Assembly (NCBI RefSeq): GCF_040545875.1
Contig: NZ_JBEPMR010000001.1
Length of the DNA stretch: 64,000 nt
Origin: Faecalicatena_A orotica
Lineage (GTDB): Bacteria > Bacillota > Clostridia > Lachnospirales > Lachnospiraceae
Direction: 5' to 3' (one strand)
Position 1 is the first letter of the stretch; each line of letters starts with the position of its first letter. A program made the translations under genes and the position numbers. The notes below the pieces were generated by a model that worked only from the letters and a program-made list of their open reading frames with translations, ran no database searches and was not told where the DNA came from. This document shows, in pieces, positions 9,516-19,487 of this stretch.

Positions 9516-10916
9516 TTATTTTGCCTGATCTTTCCTCTGGGCAATCTCTGCATGGATCTGCGGCAGTTTCTTCTCAAGGTCAAATTTGATCGATAAGATA
9601 AACAGCACTGTAAACAGAATCAGCGGCACATAAATGTTAAATGTAAAGACCGCCTGTTTTACCGCCGCAGAAGCCACTGCAGCCTCCGGATTGTAAGATG
9701 CGATTGCAAGGCACCATGCAACCAGGGATGCTCCCAGTCCGTTTCCTACTTTGCTTCCAAAACCGCAGGCCGCCTGAGATGACGCCAGCATACGGTTGTT
9801 GAATTTGTATTCATTGTAGTCAATCGTCATCGCTGTCAGAACTCCAAGAAGGCACATCATCGGGATGTTGGCAAATGTTCCGAAGCATCCAAGCACTGTG
9901 TTGTATACAAAATTGTACGGATTAAGCAGACGCAGGGCGTTCCCCGCCATTCCGATAAAGAACGACACTTTCAAAGTCTTTGTGACGCCCAGCTTTTTGA
10001 TCATCGGCCCTACGAGTATAAACCCAAGTATTGTTGGGATCATACCGATCGCTCCCTGAATACCGACGAGATTATCGTTTCCGTAGATCCATTTCGCATA
10101 ATAAGTTCCGGCTGAGTTTGCAAGTCCGTATGTAATATTTACCGCCAGTCCCATGATAAGGACCATGACCCAGTATTTGTTATGAAACAGGTTGGTAATC
10201 GCTTCTTTAAACGGAAGTGCTTCATCCTGTGCTCCCGGTTTATTCTCTGCTTCCATGACCGGGTTTGTCTCTTTACTCGTTTTCCATGTAATCAGCAGGC
10301 AGATTACAGCGACAACGGCAAGCACTGCACTGAATTTGATCCATGCTGTCTGATCACCACCGAGCATATTCGTGATTGGAATGATTGCCACCGCGATGAT
10401 CATACCGGATACATAGCCTGCCCCTGCGCGCCATGTTCCCATGTTTCCTCTCTCCTGCTGACTGGCGGTCCTGACGACCATAAGAGATGCGTATGGAATA
10501 CAGAGCGCCGTATAGATCACTGCCGTTAGCAGAAAGTTTGTGATAAACATGTAAACCATCTGCATCGTTGAACTAACATTCGCCGGCACGGTGAACAAAA
10601 GTACAATCATAACCGCTGCGGGTACCGACATCTTAAGAAGCCACGGGCGGTAACGCTCTTTCCCCGGTTTCGTGTGGTCTACAATGTATCCCATGATAAG
10701 ATCGGTAAATGCATCTATTAACTTAACGATCAGAAAGGCTGTACCGACTGCCCCTGCTGCCAAGCCTACCTTATCGGTATAAAAATATGTAAGCTGTCCG
10801 ACCAGACCACTGATTGCGTTCAGTGTAAACTGCCCGGCAGCATCTCCAAGATAATCACCAAAACGCATCACTTTCTGGATGCCGTCTTTGTCTTTTCCTA
10901 ATGGTTTCCTACTCAT
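9516..10916 (-). CDS. GPH-family (MelB-like) sugar:cation symporter
   Basis: Membrane carrier of the glycoside-pentoside-hexuronide family, expected to bring the glycan product into the cell with Na+ or H+. The 466-residue protein has about 12 hydrophobic segments. The family loop motif is visible near residues 60-85 (FTDLIMGYIVDHTKPGKERY, followed by RPWLL). Start is ATG 10916 after GAGGAG; an upstream in-frame extension lacks a site. It lies 103 bases downstream of a GH78 rhamnosidase on the same strand, so the likely cargo is a rhamnose-containing oligosaccharide or rhamnoside. The cargo assignment is inference. Confidence 0.88.
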   Translation of the reverse strand: MSRKPLGKDKDGIQKVMRFGDYLGDAAGQFTLNAISGLVGQLTYFYTDKVGLAAGAVGTAFLIVKLIDAFTDLIMGYIVDHTKPGKERYRPWLLKMSVPAAVMIVLLFTVPANVSSTMQMVYMFITNFLLTAVIYTALCIPYASLMVVRTASQQERGNMGTWRAGAGYVSGMIIAVAIIPITNMLGGDQTAWIKFSAVLAVVAVICLLITWKTSKETNPVMEAENKPGAQDEALPFKEAITNLFHNKYWVMVLIMGLAVNITYGLANSAGTYYAKWIYGNDNLVGIQGAIGMIPTILGFILVGPMIKKLGVTKTLKVSFFIGMAGNALRLLNPYNFVYNTVLGCFGTFANIPMMCLLGVLTAMTIDYNEYKFNNRMLASSQAACGFGSKVGNGLGASLVAWCLAIASYNPEAAVASAAVKQAVFTFNIYVPLILFTVLFILSIKFDLEKKLPQIHAEIAQRKDQAK

Positions 10917-11019
10917 TATATTTCTCCTCTTTCCTTTTTTTCTCCGGTTCAGATCTGATGGTATCAATTTACCATAGTCTCACGCTTCCGTATTGTAATT
11001 TTGATTAAATACTTGTAAT

Positions 11020-13773
11020 CTAGTTTTCATTTCTATATTTCTCGTTCAGCGCGCCAATGACCGCCATATACATTGGTTTCGCGTCCGGAGCCTGCACAAG
11101 CAGCTCCGAGATTGTCATCCCGTATGCGAATTTAATCATCGGACTGTCCAGAATTCCCGGCGCCATCTGTTCGAACATCTGCCGTCCCAGATCCTCCGCC
11201 ACCAGTTCCCCGAAGGTCGACTCCACCGTATATTTTTCCAGTTCCAGACTTGTCACCGTCTCATATTCGTAGTGATACCGTCCGGATCCGGTCTCGATCT
11301 CCTCTTCTTTCTCCGGCAGACAGATCACAGCAGTCGTATTAGCGGGAATCTCCACATCTACGCAGATCTTCCCTTCTCTGCATGTCCATGAGCTCCGGAT
11401 CGTTCCGTACATGGACTCAAAAGAAGCGGACACCTCCGTCATGCCCTTTGTCAGGATCGGCTGTATACGGATCTTTCTGTACCCCGGCTCCGCACACCGG
11501 ATCCCCGCTGCCTTCTCATAGAGCCAGCTTCCGATCGAGCCATACGCATAGTGGTTCAGAGAGTTCATGCCTGATTTATCAAAGTCCCCATCCGGGAGTA
11601 CCGAGTTCCAGCGTTCCCAGATCGTCGTCGCACCTTTCTTCACGGCGTAGAACCATCCTGGAAAATCTTCTTTCATAAAGATTTCATCTGCAAGATCATG
11701 CAGTCCGTTTTCCGACAAACAGTGGCACAGATAGGGCGTTCCTACAAATCCCGTCGTCAGATGATTGTGGTGTGCTCCGATATTTGTCTCCAGAATATGC
11801 AGGATACGTTCCCGGAATTCCGGTTTCACAAGGTCAAAGTAGAGCATCAGCACACATGCTGTCTGCGTCTCACTTACGAGCCGTCCGCCCGCTGTCACAA
11901 ATTCCCTGTTAATAGCTGTTACGATTTCTTCATATAAATCTCCATATGTCTTTTCATCTTCTTTATATTCCAGTGCTCTGGCCGCATCCCGGACAATCCT
12001 CGCAGAATATGCATAGTACGCGTTTGCGACAAGATATTTGTCCGTACCGCCCGTGCGGTCCGTACTTCCTGACTCAATATCAAGCGCCAGCCAGTCCCCA
12101 TACTGGAACCCGTTCTGCCACAATCCGTTGTCCGACGCTTTCGAATGGATATAATTTACCCACTGTTTCATCATGGGATACTGTTCCTTTAGCATATCCC
12201 TATCTCCGTAAACCTGATAGAGCGTCCACGGTATGATAGTCGCGGCGTCACTCCATGCCGCGGCTCCCGCCTGATCGCCAAGGATGTTTGGGACCACATG
12301 GGGTACGCCACACTCGTCCGTTGTCTCCGCCGCCATGTCACGCAGCCATTTCCTGAAAAACAGCGCTGTATTGAAGTTATAGGAAGCCGTACCGCAGAAT
12401 ACCTGTGCATCACCCGTCCACCCAAGGCGCTCGTCTCTTTGCGGGCAGTCCGTCGGGATATCCAGAAAGTTTCCTCTCTGTCCCCACTGAATGTTACTCT
12501 GAAGCTGATTCACCAGATCATTATCTGTGGAAAACTTTCCTGTCTGCGGCATATCCGTGCACATCGCGCATGCGGTAAAATATTCCGCTCCCACTTCAGT
12601 CCCCGCTCCTTCCACACAGATATAACGGAAACCGTGGAATGTAAAATGTGGCATCACTGCCATTCCCACCTGATCGCTTCCATAAATATAGGTATCCGTA
12701 CATCTTGCCGTGCGCAGGTTTTCCGTGTAGAAGTTCCCGTCCTTGTCCAGCGTCTCCGCATGCCGGATCACCAGCTTTCCACTCTCAGTCTCTGGAAGCC
12801 TCACTTCCACAAGTCCCGCCATGTTCTGTCCAAAGTCAAATACTACTTCCCCCTTCGGAGTCACGATCTTCTCTTTCACTTCAAACCGCTTCGTCACGCG
12901 GACAGGCTCTGACTCCTGTGCAGTGATGTGCCCAATGCGGTTTTTCTCCTCAAAGAGGACCGCCTGTCCCGCCTGAGTTCTCCCGGCCGTAAAGTCCTGT
13001 GTCTCGCCGTGATAAATCTCAGAAAACTGGATTTCTCCTGTTTCAACCTCCCAACCGGTATCCGTGCCGAACTTAAGCACCTCTCCATCCTCATATTCCA
13101 CACGGACCATCGCCGTAAGCGCCGTCCTGTTTCCGTAATGATCTGGTCTCACATCAAATCCGAGTTCGCCCCTGTACCAGCCGTTTCCGACCTTAATAGA
13201 AATCTCATTTTCTGAAGGTCCAAGCAGCTCTGTAATATCATATGTCTGGTACTGGATGCGGTTGTGATAGGACGTCCATCCCGGAGCCATAAACTGGTCT
13301 CCCGCTTTCTCTCCGTTGACGCATACCTCGTACACGCCGCACGCCGTTGCATACAGCCTCGCCTTCTTAACCGGCTTCTCTGCCTTGAAACGCTTCACAA
13401 AGATTGGGCACGCAGTCTCTTCGGCCTGAAGCGTATGTGTGATCCACTCCCCGTTCCAGTTCTCCTCCCCGATAATGCCTGTCTCAAAACATCCTGACAT
13501 CTGGCCGAACCTGCCATAATTATTCCATACATTCACCTGAACCTGATACTCTGTAAACGGCTTTAATGCTTCTCCCCGGTATGGCACAAGAACAGACTGG
13601 CTGCTCTTCACCCTTCCACTGTCCCACATCATCCTGCCGCCGCTTATGACCAGTATCTGATAGTCTGTCTGTATAATGTCCTGTCCCGTATTCTCAATTT
13701 TCCATGAAAAACGTGGCCTCTCATCCAGCCCGACCGGATTGTTTCTGTACTCGATTGTAAGATCGTAAACCAT
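11020..13773 (-). CDS. GH78 alpha-L-rhamnosidase with small C-terminal helical tail
   Basis: Hydrolyses terminal alpha-L-rhamnose from plant glycans or flavonoid glycosides. The 917 residues follow the GH78 plan: N-terminal beta-sandwich domains, the active-site segment DCPQRDERLGWTGD near residues 440-453 with the acidic catalytic residues, an (alpha/alpha)6 barrel and a C-terminal beta domain. No signal peptide is seen, so it is cytoplasmic. After the usual end (about residue 845) comes a helical tail of about 70 residues (MFEQMAPGILDSPMIKFAYG) like those I recall on other clostridial glycosidases. Start ATG follows AAGGAGG. It is divergent from the AraC regulator and upstream of the symporter. 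Confidence 0.93.
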   Translation of the reverse strand: MVYDLTIEYRNNPVGLDERPRFSWKIENTGQDIIQTDYQILVISGGRMMWDSGRVKSSQSVLVPYRGEALKPFTEYQVQVNVWNNYGRFGQMSGCFETGIIGEENWNGEWITHTLQAEETACPIFVKRFKAEKPVKKARLYATACGVYEVCVNGEKAGDQFMAPGWTSYHNRIQYQTYDITELLGPSENEISIKVGNGWYRGELGFDVRPDHYGNRTALTAMVRVEYEDGEVLKFGTDTGWEVETGEIQFSEIYHGETQDFTAGRTQAGQAVLFEEKNRIGHITAQESEPVRVTKRFEVKEKIVTPKGEVVFDFGQNMAGLVEVRLPETESGKLVIRHAETLDKDGNFYTENLRTARCTDTYIYGSDQVGMAVMPHFTFHGFRYICVEGAGTEVGAEYFTACAMCTDMPQTGKFSTDNDLVNQLQSNIQWGQRGNFLDIPTDCPQRDERLGWTGDAQVFCGTASYNFNTALFFRKWLRDMAAETTDECGVPHVVPNILGDQAGAAAWSDAATIIPWTLYQVYGDRDMLKEQYPMMKQWVNYIHSKASDNGLWQNGFQYGDWLALDIESGSTDRTGGTDKYLVANAYYAYSARIVRDAARALEYKEDEKTYGDLYEEIVTAINREFVTAGGRLVSETQTACVLMLYFDLVKPEFRERILHILETNIGAHHNHLTTGFVGTPYLCHCLSENGLHDLADEIFMKEDFPGWFYAVKKGATTIWERWNSVLPDGDFDKSGMNSLNHYAYGSIGSWLYEKAAGIRCAEPGYRKIRIQPILTKGMTEVSASFESMYGTIRSSWTCREGKICVDVEIPANTTAVICLPEKEEEIETGSGRYHYEYETVTSLELEKYTVESTFGELVAEDLGRQMFEQMAPGILDSPMIKFAYGMTISELLVQAPDAKPMYMAVIGALNEKYRNEN

Positions 13774-13892
13774 TTTTATCCTCCTTATGCCCTGCTGCCT
13801 TTATTGGCATCAGTTTTTAACTTGTTTTCTATAACATATCAGTTTATATGTCTTTTGTATTATGATATCGTTTTTAATATTGTAATTTTGGC

Positions 13893-13921
13893 TTTACGGG
13901 TCGACAATTCTGCACTATAAT
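13893..13921 (+). promoter_or_regulatory. Candidate promoter of the AraC regulator
   Basis: TTTACG and TATAAT are separated by 17 bases; the -10 box ends 27 bases before the araC-type start codon. The 175-base divergent gap must also carry the promoter of the rhamnosidase-symporter operon, which I could not place with confidence. Confidence 0.6.
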
Positions 13922-13948
13922 AAAAGGAAAAACAAAGGAGCATCCGAT

Positions 13949-15145
13949 ATGATCACAGATTTAGAAGCATTCTGCCGCCTGTTTTATGCCACCACCTCCG
14001 TCCCCATCACCTGTTATCAGGCTCCATCCGGGAATATATTCTCATTTCCCTCCATACTTGGAAACCAGTCACTCTTTCAAAATGACCTGTCCAGCCTGTT
14101 TCATTTTCAAAAAAATCCGGAATATTATATCTCACAGTCGTTCGGCTATTTTGGTTCTATCCGGTCAGTCAGGGACGGGAGCTTCTTTACGGTCGGCCCA
14201 GTCTTCAGTACTCCGGTATCAGAACTTACCATCCGTCATTTCATGCAGGAATGGGCCATTGATCCTGAATACAGGGAAGAGATTTCCCGCTTTCTGTCCA
14301 ATACGCCGCTGATCTCTTTCAACCGCTTTCTGCACACTCTGGCGTATCTACATCTGTCTGTCAATGATGAGGAGATCGATGTGGGAGAACATTTCGGGAT
14401 TGAGAATACGAATGCCATCGGAGAATTTTCCACGCTTCATTCTGATCAGGTCATAAATGCAAAGGAAAACCAGCATTTCCACAACACATGGGATTTCGAG
14501 CGCCGGCTGACACAGTGCATCCAGAGCGGCGATACGGAAAAGCTGAAAGCAATCCTCAAAGCGACTCCCCAGCTCTCCGGCGGGATCGTAGCCGACAATT
14601 CCCTGCGTCAGGAAAAAAATATCTTCATTAGCATGACAACACTTGCAACACGCAGCGCCATCGCCGGTGGCATGGATATGGAGCAGGCTTACATGTTATC
14701 CGACATCTATATTCAGGAATGTGAGCGTTCCCAGAGCATCACACAGGTTTCTGCACTGAACTACAGCATGCTTACCGACTTCACGGAGCGTGTTGCACAA
14801 AATAAGATCCCCCAGGACATGTCGCCGGAGATCTTTAAATGCATCCAGTTCATCTCCCACCACGTCAATGAGCCAATCCAGGTTGGCGATGTCGCGGAAC
14901 ATATCGGCAGGAGCCGTTCCTACCTGACAGGCAAGTTTAAAAAGGAACTGGGCTTTGATGTAAGCAGCTTTATTATGAGATGCCGTCTCGAAGAGGCGAA
15001 AAGTCTGCTCACTTATTCCAATAAGACACTGAGCGAGATCAGCAATTACCTCTGCTTCTCCAGCCAGTCTTATTTCCAGAATGTATTCAAGAAAATGTAT
15101 GGTATGACGCCGCTTCAGTACCGCAATCATACACACAAAGTATAG
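13949..15145 (+). CDS. AraC-family transcriptional regulator of the rhamnoside locus
   Basis: 398 residues with two AraC-type helix-turn-helix motifs at the C-terminus (about 290-395: VGDVAEHIGRSRSYLTGKFK, then LSEISNYLCFSSQSYFQNVF and YGMTPLQYR). The N-terminal 280 residues should form the ligand-sensing part but match no domain I recognise. It starts at ATG 13949 after AAAGGAG. It stands between two GH78 genes, divergent from one and 121 bases upstream of the other, so it most likely activates both in response to a rhamnose-containing sugar. The inducer is inferred from neighbours only. Confidence 0.88.
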   Translation: MITDLEAFCRLFYATTSVPITCYQAPSGNIFSFPSILGNQSLFQNDLSSLFHFQKNPEYYISQSFGYFGSIRSVRDGSFFTVGPVFSTPVSELTIRHFMQEWAIDPEYREEISRFLSNTPLISFNRFLHTLAYLHLSVNDEEIDVGEHFGIENTNAIGEFSTLHSDQVINAKENQHFHNTWDFERRLTQCIQSGDTEKLKAILKATPQLSGGIVADNSLRQEKNIFISMTTLATRSAIAGGMDMEQAYMLSDIYIQECERSQSITQVSALNYSMLTDFTERVAQNKIPQDMSPEIFKCIQFISHHVNEPIQVGDVAEHIGRSRSYLTGKFKKELGFDVSSFIMRCRLEEAKSLLTYSNKTLSEISNYLCFSSQSYFQNVFKKMYGMTPLQYRNHTHKV

Positions 15146-15266
15146 AGGATATCTATTCAGGTATGAGCTTTTCAATATTTACAATTTTATCTCCATATTT
15201 ACAATAACAATCGTCTCTGTCCTGTTAAAATACAGTCATCATTCATAATATTAGGAGGTATCTTTC

Positions 15267-18029
15267 ATGAATATTCAAAATGTAACCTGTGAATTTACAC
15301 ATCACCCCATCTCTTTAGACCGCAGGCATCCTCGTTTCTCGTGGGAGATTGAAGCACAGGAAAACAGTATCTTTCAGGCTTCATATCAGATCATTGTCCG
15401 TGACGAAAGCGGAAATCTTATGTGGGACAGCGGCGTCCGAAACAACTCTGATTCGACCGGGATCCCCTATGACGGAACAGAACTCAAGTCCGCTTCTGTC
15501 TATACCTACAAGATCTCTGTCCGGACAAATACCGGAGAAACGGCCGAAAGCGGGGAACATGCTTTTGAGACGGCTTTCTTCGATCTCTCCGGCTGGAAGG
15601 CCCGCTGGATCGAGCCGGACCCGCTCCCGCAGCTTCCTGTTAATCCGCTTTTGACCGCCCGGCAGGAGTGGGAGACTTCTCTGGCCGCTATGATGAGGGG
15701 TGAGCCGGTGGAAATGAAACTGGAAGGCGATATTCTGGACGGGCTCCCACTTGAACCCTACGATCCCGCCGTCCGCCTGCGCCATACTTTCGTCTCTGCA
15801 TCTCCCGCCGTAAAGGCACGTCTGTATGTCACAGCCCACGGCATGTACGAAGTAAAAATCAATGGAAAACCAGTCACAGATAGTCTGCTTAATCCCGGAT
15901 TCACGACTTATGACAAACGGTTGAAATATCAGGTCTACAATGTGGACAGCCTGATCTGCCCCGGTCAAAACGCTATTGCGGCTACTGTCGCCGACGGCTG
16001 GTACAAGGGTAAGATTGCGATCGGAAGAGGCTGCGAGTATGGAGAAGTTCCTGGACTACTTCTGCAGTTGGAACTCACGGGTCCGGACGGTACACAGCAA
16101 ATTGTTACTTCCGGTGAGGGTTGGAAATATTCCTTTGACGGGCCGGTCCGCACCGCGGATCTCTTCCTCGGGGAAGTGTTCGATGCACGTATGGATGACG
16201 GAGACCCTTCTCTGTCAGGATATGACGATTCTGCATGGAAAACAGCTCAGGTGAAGTCCTCTCCCGACAAGACTCTGGAGGCACAGGCCAGCCCCCTTGC
16301 CCGTGTGTTCAAAGAGGTTCCTGCCCGGGAAATCCTGACTGCTCCAAACGGCGATACAATCATTGATTTCGGCCAGAATCTTGCCGGAGTGATCCGTGTA
16401 CAGGTTCATGAACCCACAGGAACAGAGATTACGTTTGAACACGGAGAACAACTTGATAAAGACGGAAATTATTTCTACTGTTTCTCGGGAACAAACAAAG
16501 AGCAGAAAGACACCTACATCTGCGGCGAAGCAGAATACGAGACATTTGAACCGCATTTTACATACCACGGGTTCCGTTATGTACGCGTAACAGGCGGCAC
16601 TGACTGGAAGAAAGAGGATTTTACTGCCCTCGCTGTCAGCACGGATAACGAGGTAACCGGAACCTTCTGCTGTTCAAATGAGCAGATAAACCAGCTGCAG
16701 AGCAATATTTACTGGAGCCAGCGCTCTAACAATATCACAATCCCGACCGACTGCCCTACCCGTGAAAAGGCCGGCTGGACCGGGGACGTCTTCGTTTACG
16801 GAGCGACCGCCCTTTTTAATCAGGACATGACTGCATTCTATGAGGACTGGCTGAAAAGCATACGCGCAGAGCAGATGGAGAATGGACACATCCTCGGGAC
16901 TGTTCCACAAATCAAAAACTATGTACAGCAGGCCTACGCCGGATCTCTCGGATGGGGAGACGTGATCATGACCCTGCCTATTCAGCTTTACGAACTGCGC
17001 GGAAACAAAGATGCTCTTGCCGCTAATTATGAAGCAATGGGAAAATGGATGGAAGCGATGGTACAGGCTGCCGACGAACTCCCGATGCCCTCGAATACTA
17101 TCAGCGCTCCCACTGTAGATACTCCTGCCGCCGGACGCAGCCTTGAGAATCAGCATTACCTGATAAACAGCGGCTTCCACTTCGGTGACTGGATTATCCC
17201 AAGTGTCGTAAACGAACAGGGATTTACGGACGGCCCTGCCTCCGCATTCCTGACGATGAACTATGTAGGAAGCAGCCTTCTCGCTGCCGACGCAGATATG
17301 TATGCAGAGATCTCCGAACTGCTCGGACACAAGAAAAATGCAAAGAAATACCGGGCTTACGCCGCAAGGGTACGTCAGGCGTTCGAGGAGGAATATGTAT
17401 CCCCGGACGGACGTCTCGGTCAGGAAATGCAGGGCAATTACATTCTGGCCCTGAAACACCATATGGTCTCTGCCGAAAAAGAGCCACTGCTGGCTGCACG
17501 CCTGGATGAACTGGTCGCGGCAAACCGTTTCCGTCTCGATACCGGATTCATGTCCACGCCGCACCTGCTGGATATTTTATGTGAATATGGATATCAGGAC
17601 GCTGCATGGAAGGTTCTCCTCCAGACAGAATGCCCCTCCTGGCTGTATGAGATCCGACAGGGCGCAACGACCATATGGGAGAATTGGGATGCCGTCCGTC
17701 CGGACGGGGAACTGGCGGGATGCTCCTTTAACCACTACGCATTCGGCTGCGTCGGCGACTTCCTGTACCGCAGGGTGCTCGGGCTTCAGAACGCCGGAAC
17801 CGCATATGACAGAATTCTGATCTCACCGGAATATGGATGCCCGTTTGAGTGGGCAGAGGGAAGTTATCACTGTCCGCACGGCACGATCAAACTGAAATGG
17901 GAGAAAGACGGGGATAAAGTACTCGTCACAGGCAGCATCCCGGCCAATACATCTGCTGGGCTGAAACTGCCGGACGGAACTTTGAAGGAACTCGGAAACG
18001 GAAAATTTGAGGTAGCAGCACCGCTTTAA
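15267..18029 (+). CDS. GH78 alpha-L-rhamnosidase (second, divergent copy)
   Basis: 920 residues with the GH78 layout: N-terminal sandwich domain (ISLDRRHPRFSWEI), a lectin-like carbohydrate domain, the barrel and a C-terminal beta domain. The active-site segment reads DCPTREKAGWTGD near residues 492-504, one residue shorter than in the enzyme at 11020-13773, so the two belong to different subgroups and likely differ in linkage or aglycone preference. No signal peptide is visible; the enzyme is cytoplasmic. The start ATG follows TTAGGAGG. It is downstream of the AraC regulator on the same strand. Confidence 0.92.
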   Translation: MNIQNVTCEFTHHPISLDRRHPRFSWEIEAQENSIFQASYQIIVRDESGNLMWDSGVRNNSDSTGIPYDGTELKSASVYTYKISVRTNTGETAESGEHAFETAFFDLSGWKARWIEPDPLPQLPVNPLLTARQEWETSLAAMMRGEPVEMKLEGDILDGLPLEPYDPAVRLRHTFVSASPAVKARLYVTAHGMYEVKINGKPVTDSLLNPGFTTYDKRLKYQVYNVDSLICPGQNAIAATVADGWYKGKIAIGRGCEYGEVPGLLLQLELTGPDGTQQIVTSGEGWKYSFDGPVRTADLFLGEVFDARMDDGDPSLSGYDDSAWKTAQVKSSPDKTLEAQASPLARVFKEVPAREILTAPNGDTIIDFGQNLAGVIRVQVHEPTGTEITFEHGEQLDKDGNYFYCFSGTNKEQKDTYICGEAEYETFEPHFTYHGFRYVRVTGGTDWKKEDFTALAVSTDNEVTGTFCCSNEQINQLQSNIYWSQRSNNITIPTDCPTREKAGWTGDVFVYGATALFNQDMTAFYEDWLKSIRAEQMENGHILGTVPQIKNYVQQAYAGSLGWGDVIMTLPIQLYELRGNKDALAANYEAMGKWMEAMVQAADELPMPSNTISAPTVDTPAAGRSLENQHYLINSGFHFGDWIIPSVVNEQGFTDGPASAFLTMNYVGSSLLAADADMYAEISELLGHKKNAKKYRAYAARVRQAFEEEYVSPDGRLGQEMQGNYILALKHHMVSAEKEPLLAARLDELVAANRFRLDTGFMSTPHLLDILCEYGYQDAAWKVLLQTECPSWLYEIRQGATTIWENWDAVRPDGELAGCSFNHYAFGCVGDFLYRRVLGLQNAGTAYDRILISPEYGCPFEWAEGSYHCPHGTIKLKWEKDGDKVLVTGSIPANTSAGLKLPDGTLKELGNGKFEVAAPL

Positions 18030-18042
18030 AATGTCACAAGAC

Positions 18043-18076
18043 AGGAAAGGCACGGAGGAATCCCCGCGCCTTTCCT
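18043..18076. terminator. Bidirectional terminator between the GH78 and GH43 genes
   Basis: Arms AGGAAAGGC and GCCTTTCCT with an inner CGG/CCG pair form a stable hairpin in the 54 bases between two converging genes. T-runs are short, so the efficiency is uncertain. Confidence 0.6.
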
Positions 18077-18083
18077 TGGTAAA

Positions 18084-19472
18084 TCATATATCTCCTCTTT
18101 TATCCGAAAATAATCTGACCTCCAGTAATTCCATCCCTTCCGGATTTTCAAACCGCAGCATGAGCTCATACTCTCCCGCGTCCATAGTAATCGGAGCGCT
18201 GACCGTATGCACATTTCCTTTTTCCCCTGAAATACTTACTTCTCCCGCCTTTTCCCCATTCAGGAATACAGCGGCCGTGCCATTTCCAAAGCAGGTAAGT
18301 TCAATCCTCTTCCACGAGGTTTCACTTTTTACATAGCGGAACACAGCCTCATCGGCGTCACATATATTGGTCAGTTTTTCTTCATAACCGTGGTCATTGT
18401 CAACATCAATATAGCAGTTTCCTTTCAGAGAGCATGCCTGATATCCCATAATCTTTTCTCCAGGCGCGAATGGTTCTCCGATCCCCTGGGAGGTCATCTT
18501 TACTTCATCAATCGAGCCGTCGGGATTGACTGTGAGTTTCTCAACGCACAGCCTCCTGTGCTGCTGTGTCCCCCTGCTGCAGCGGTGGTAGAATACATAC
18601 CACTGCCCTTCCACACACTCGATCGAGCCGTGGTTATTCCAGCTTTGCGGGTCACATCCGTCATTATCAATGATGATACCCCTGTATGTAAAGGGTCCAA
18701 GGGGATTCTTCCCTGTAGCATATCCCAAAGAGGTGGGCTTTCCCCTTTCCATATCCGCATAGACATAGTAATAGGTATCACCGATCTTACGCATGGATGA
18801 TCCCTCATGAAAACAGTGCTTTTCCTCTGTTACGATATCATCCACGACACTGTCTGTGTCAATGGATACCATATCATCATTTAGTTTTGCCCCATGTGCG
18901 AAAACCTGTCCCCAGTAATAATATGCCTGCCCGTCGTCATCAATGAAAACCGCAGGGTCAATCCCTCCGCATGGAAGCCGGACAGGATCTTTAAATGGCC
19001 CTTCCGGCCTGTCAGATACCGCAACACCTTCACTGTCATCAGATAAACAGAAATATAAATAATATTTTCCGCCGCGGCTGATACAGTCCGGGGCGAACAG
19101 AAGCTCCTGCTTTCGTTCTCCTGCATCTGTATACTGTGCTTCAACGTTTTCTGTCTTTGCCTCCTTTGGCATTGCATCGATCATCTTCTGAAGAAACGGA
19201 GTCGGATGATACCAGTCGATCCCCGGATAATGTTCCGCCTCAGGATCTCCCATCCACGGCACATCCTGCGCCTTAAATGCCACATCATGAACCGTCCAGT
19301 GCTCCATATCCTTAGTAGATACAACATAATACTCCTGACTGCAGTATGCCATATCCAGCGCATCATAACTGCCATACACATACAGTTTCCCATCTGGCAT
19401 CACGTGCGCTTCTCCATCCGGCACATGGTACCCGGGAGGAAGAATAGGGTTTCTTTTGTTTACATATTCCAT
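18084..19472 (-). CDS. GH43-type glycoside hydrolase with C-terminal carbohydrate-binding domain
   Basis: Five-bladed beta-propeller hydrolase, probably an arabinofuranosidase or xylosidase acting inside the cell. In 462 residues the GH43 catalytic signs are an early propeller strand with Asp (DGKLYVYGSYDALD), GIDPAVFIDDDGQAYYYWG near residue 165 holding the modulating Asp, and the general-acid Glu in HEGSSMRKIGDTYYYVY near 225. The last 125 residues look like a CBM6-type module. No signal peptide. Start is ATG 19472 (AAGGAG ten bases upstream; a TTG one codon earlier is also possible). It begins only 15 bases after the moeA-like gene upstream, with no terminator between them. Confidence 0.85.
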   Translation of the reverse strand: MEYVNKRNPILPPGYHVPDGEAHVMPDGKLYVYGSYDALDMAYCSQEYYVVSTKDMEHWTVHDVAFKAQDVPWMGDPEAEHYPGIDWYHPTPFLQKMIDAMPKEAKTENVEAQYTDAGERKQELLFAPDCISRGGKYYLYFCLSDDSEGVAVSDRPEGPFKDPVRLPCGGIDPAVFIDDDGQAYYYWGQVFAHGAKLNDDMVSIDTDSVVDDIVTEEKHCFHEGSSMRKIGDTYYYVYADMERGKPTSLGYATGKNPLGPFTYRGIIIDNDGCDPQSWNNHGSIECVEGQWYVFYHRCSRGTQQHRRLCVEKLTVNPDGSIDEVKMTSQGIGEPFAPGEKIMGYQACSLKGNCYIDVDNDHGYEEKLTNICDADEAVFRYVKSETSWKRIELTCFGNGTAAVFLNGEKAGEVSISGEKGNVHTVSAPITMDAGEYELMLRFENPEGMELLEVRLFSDKRGDI

Positions 19473-19487
19473 CAAACTATGTCTCCT

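Noticed and set aside
15198..15231. TTTACA and TAAAAT considered as the promoter of the second GH78 gene
   Set aside because: Spacing is 22 bases, outside the usual range; an AraC-activated promoter may lie here, but I cannot define it.
16674..17564. 296-residue minus-strand open frame inside the second GH78 gene
   Set aside because: Antisense shadow of a GC-rich gene; no start signal or family motif.
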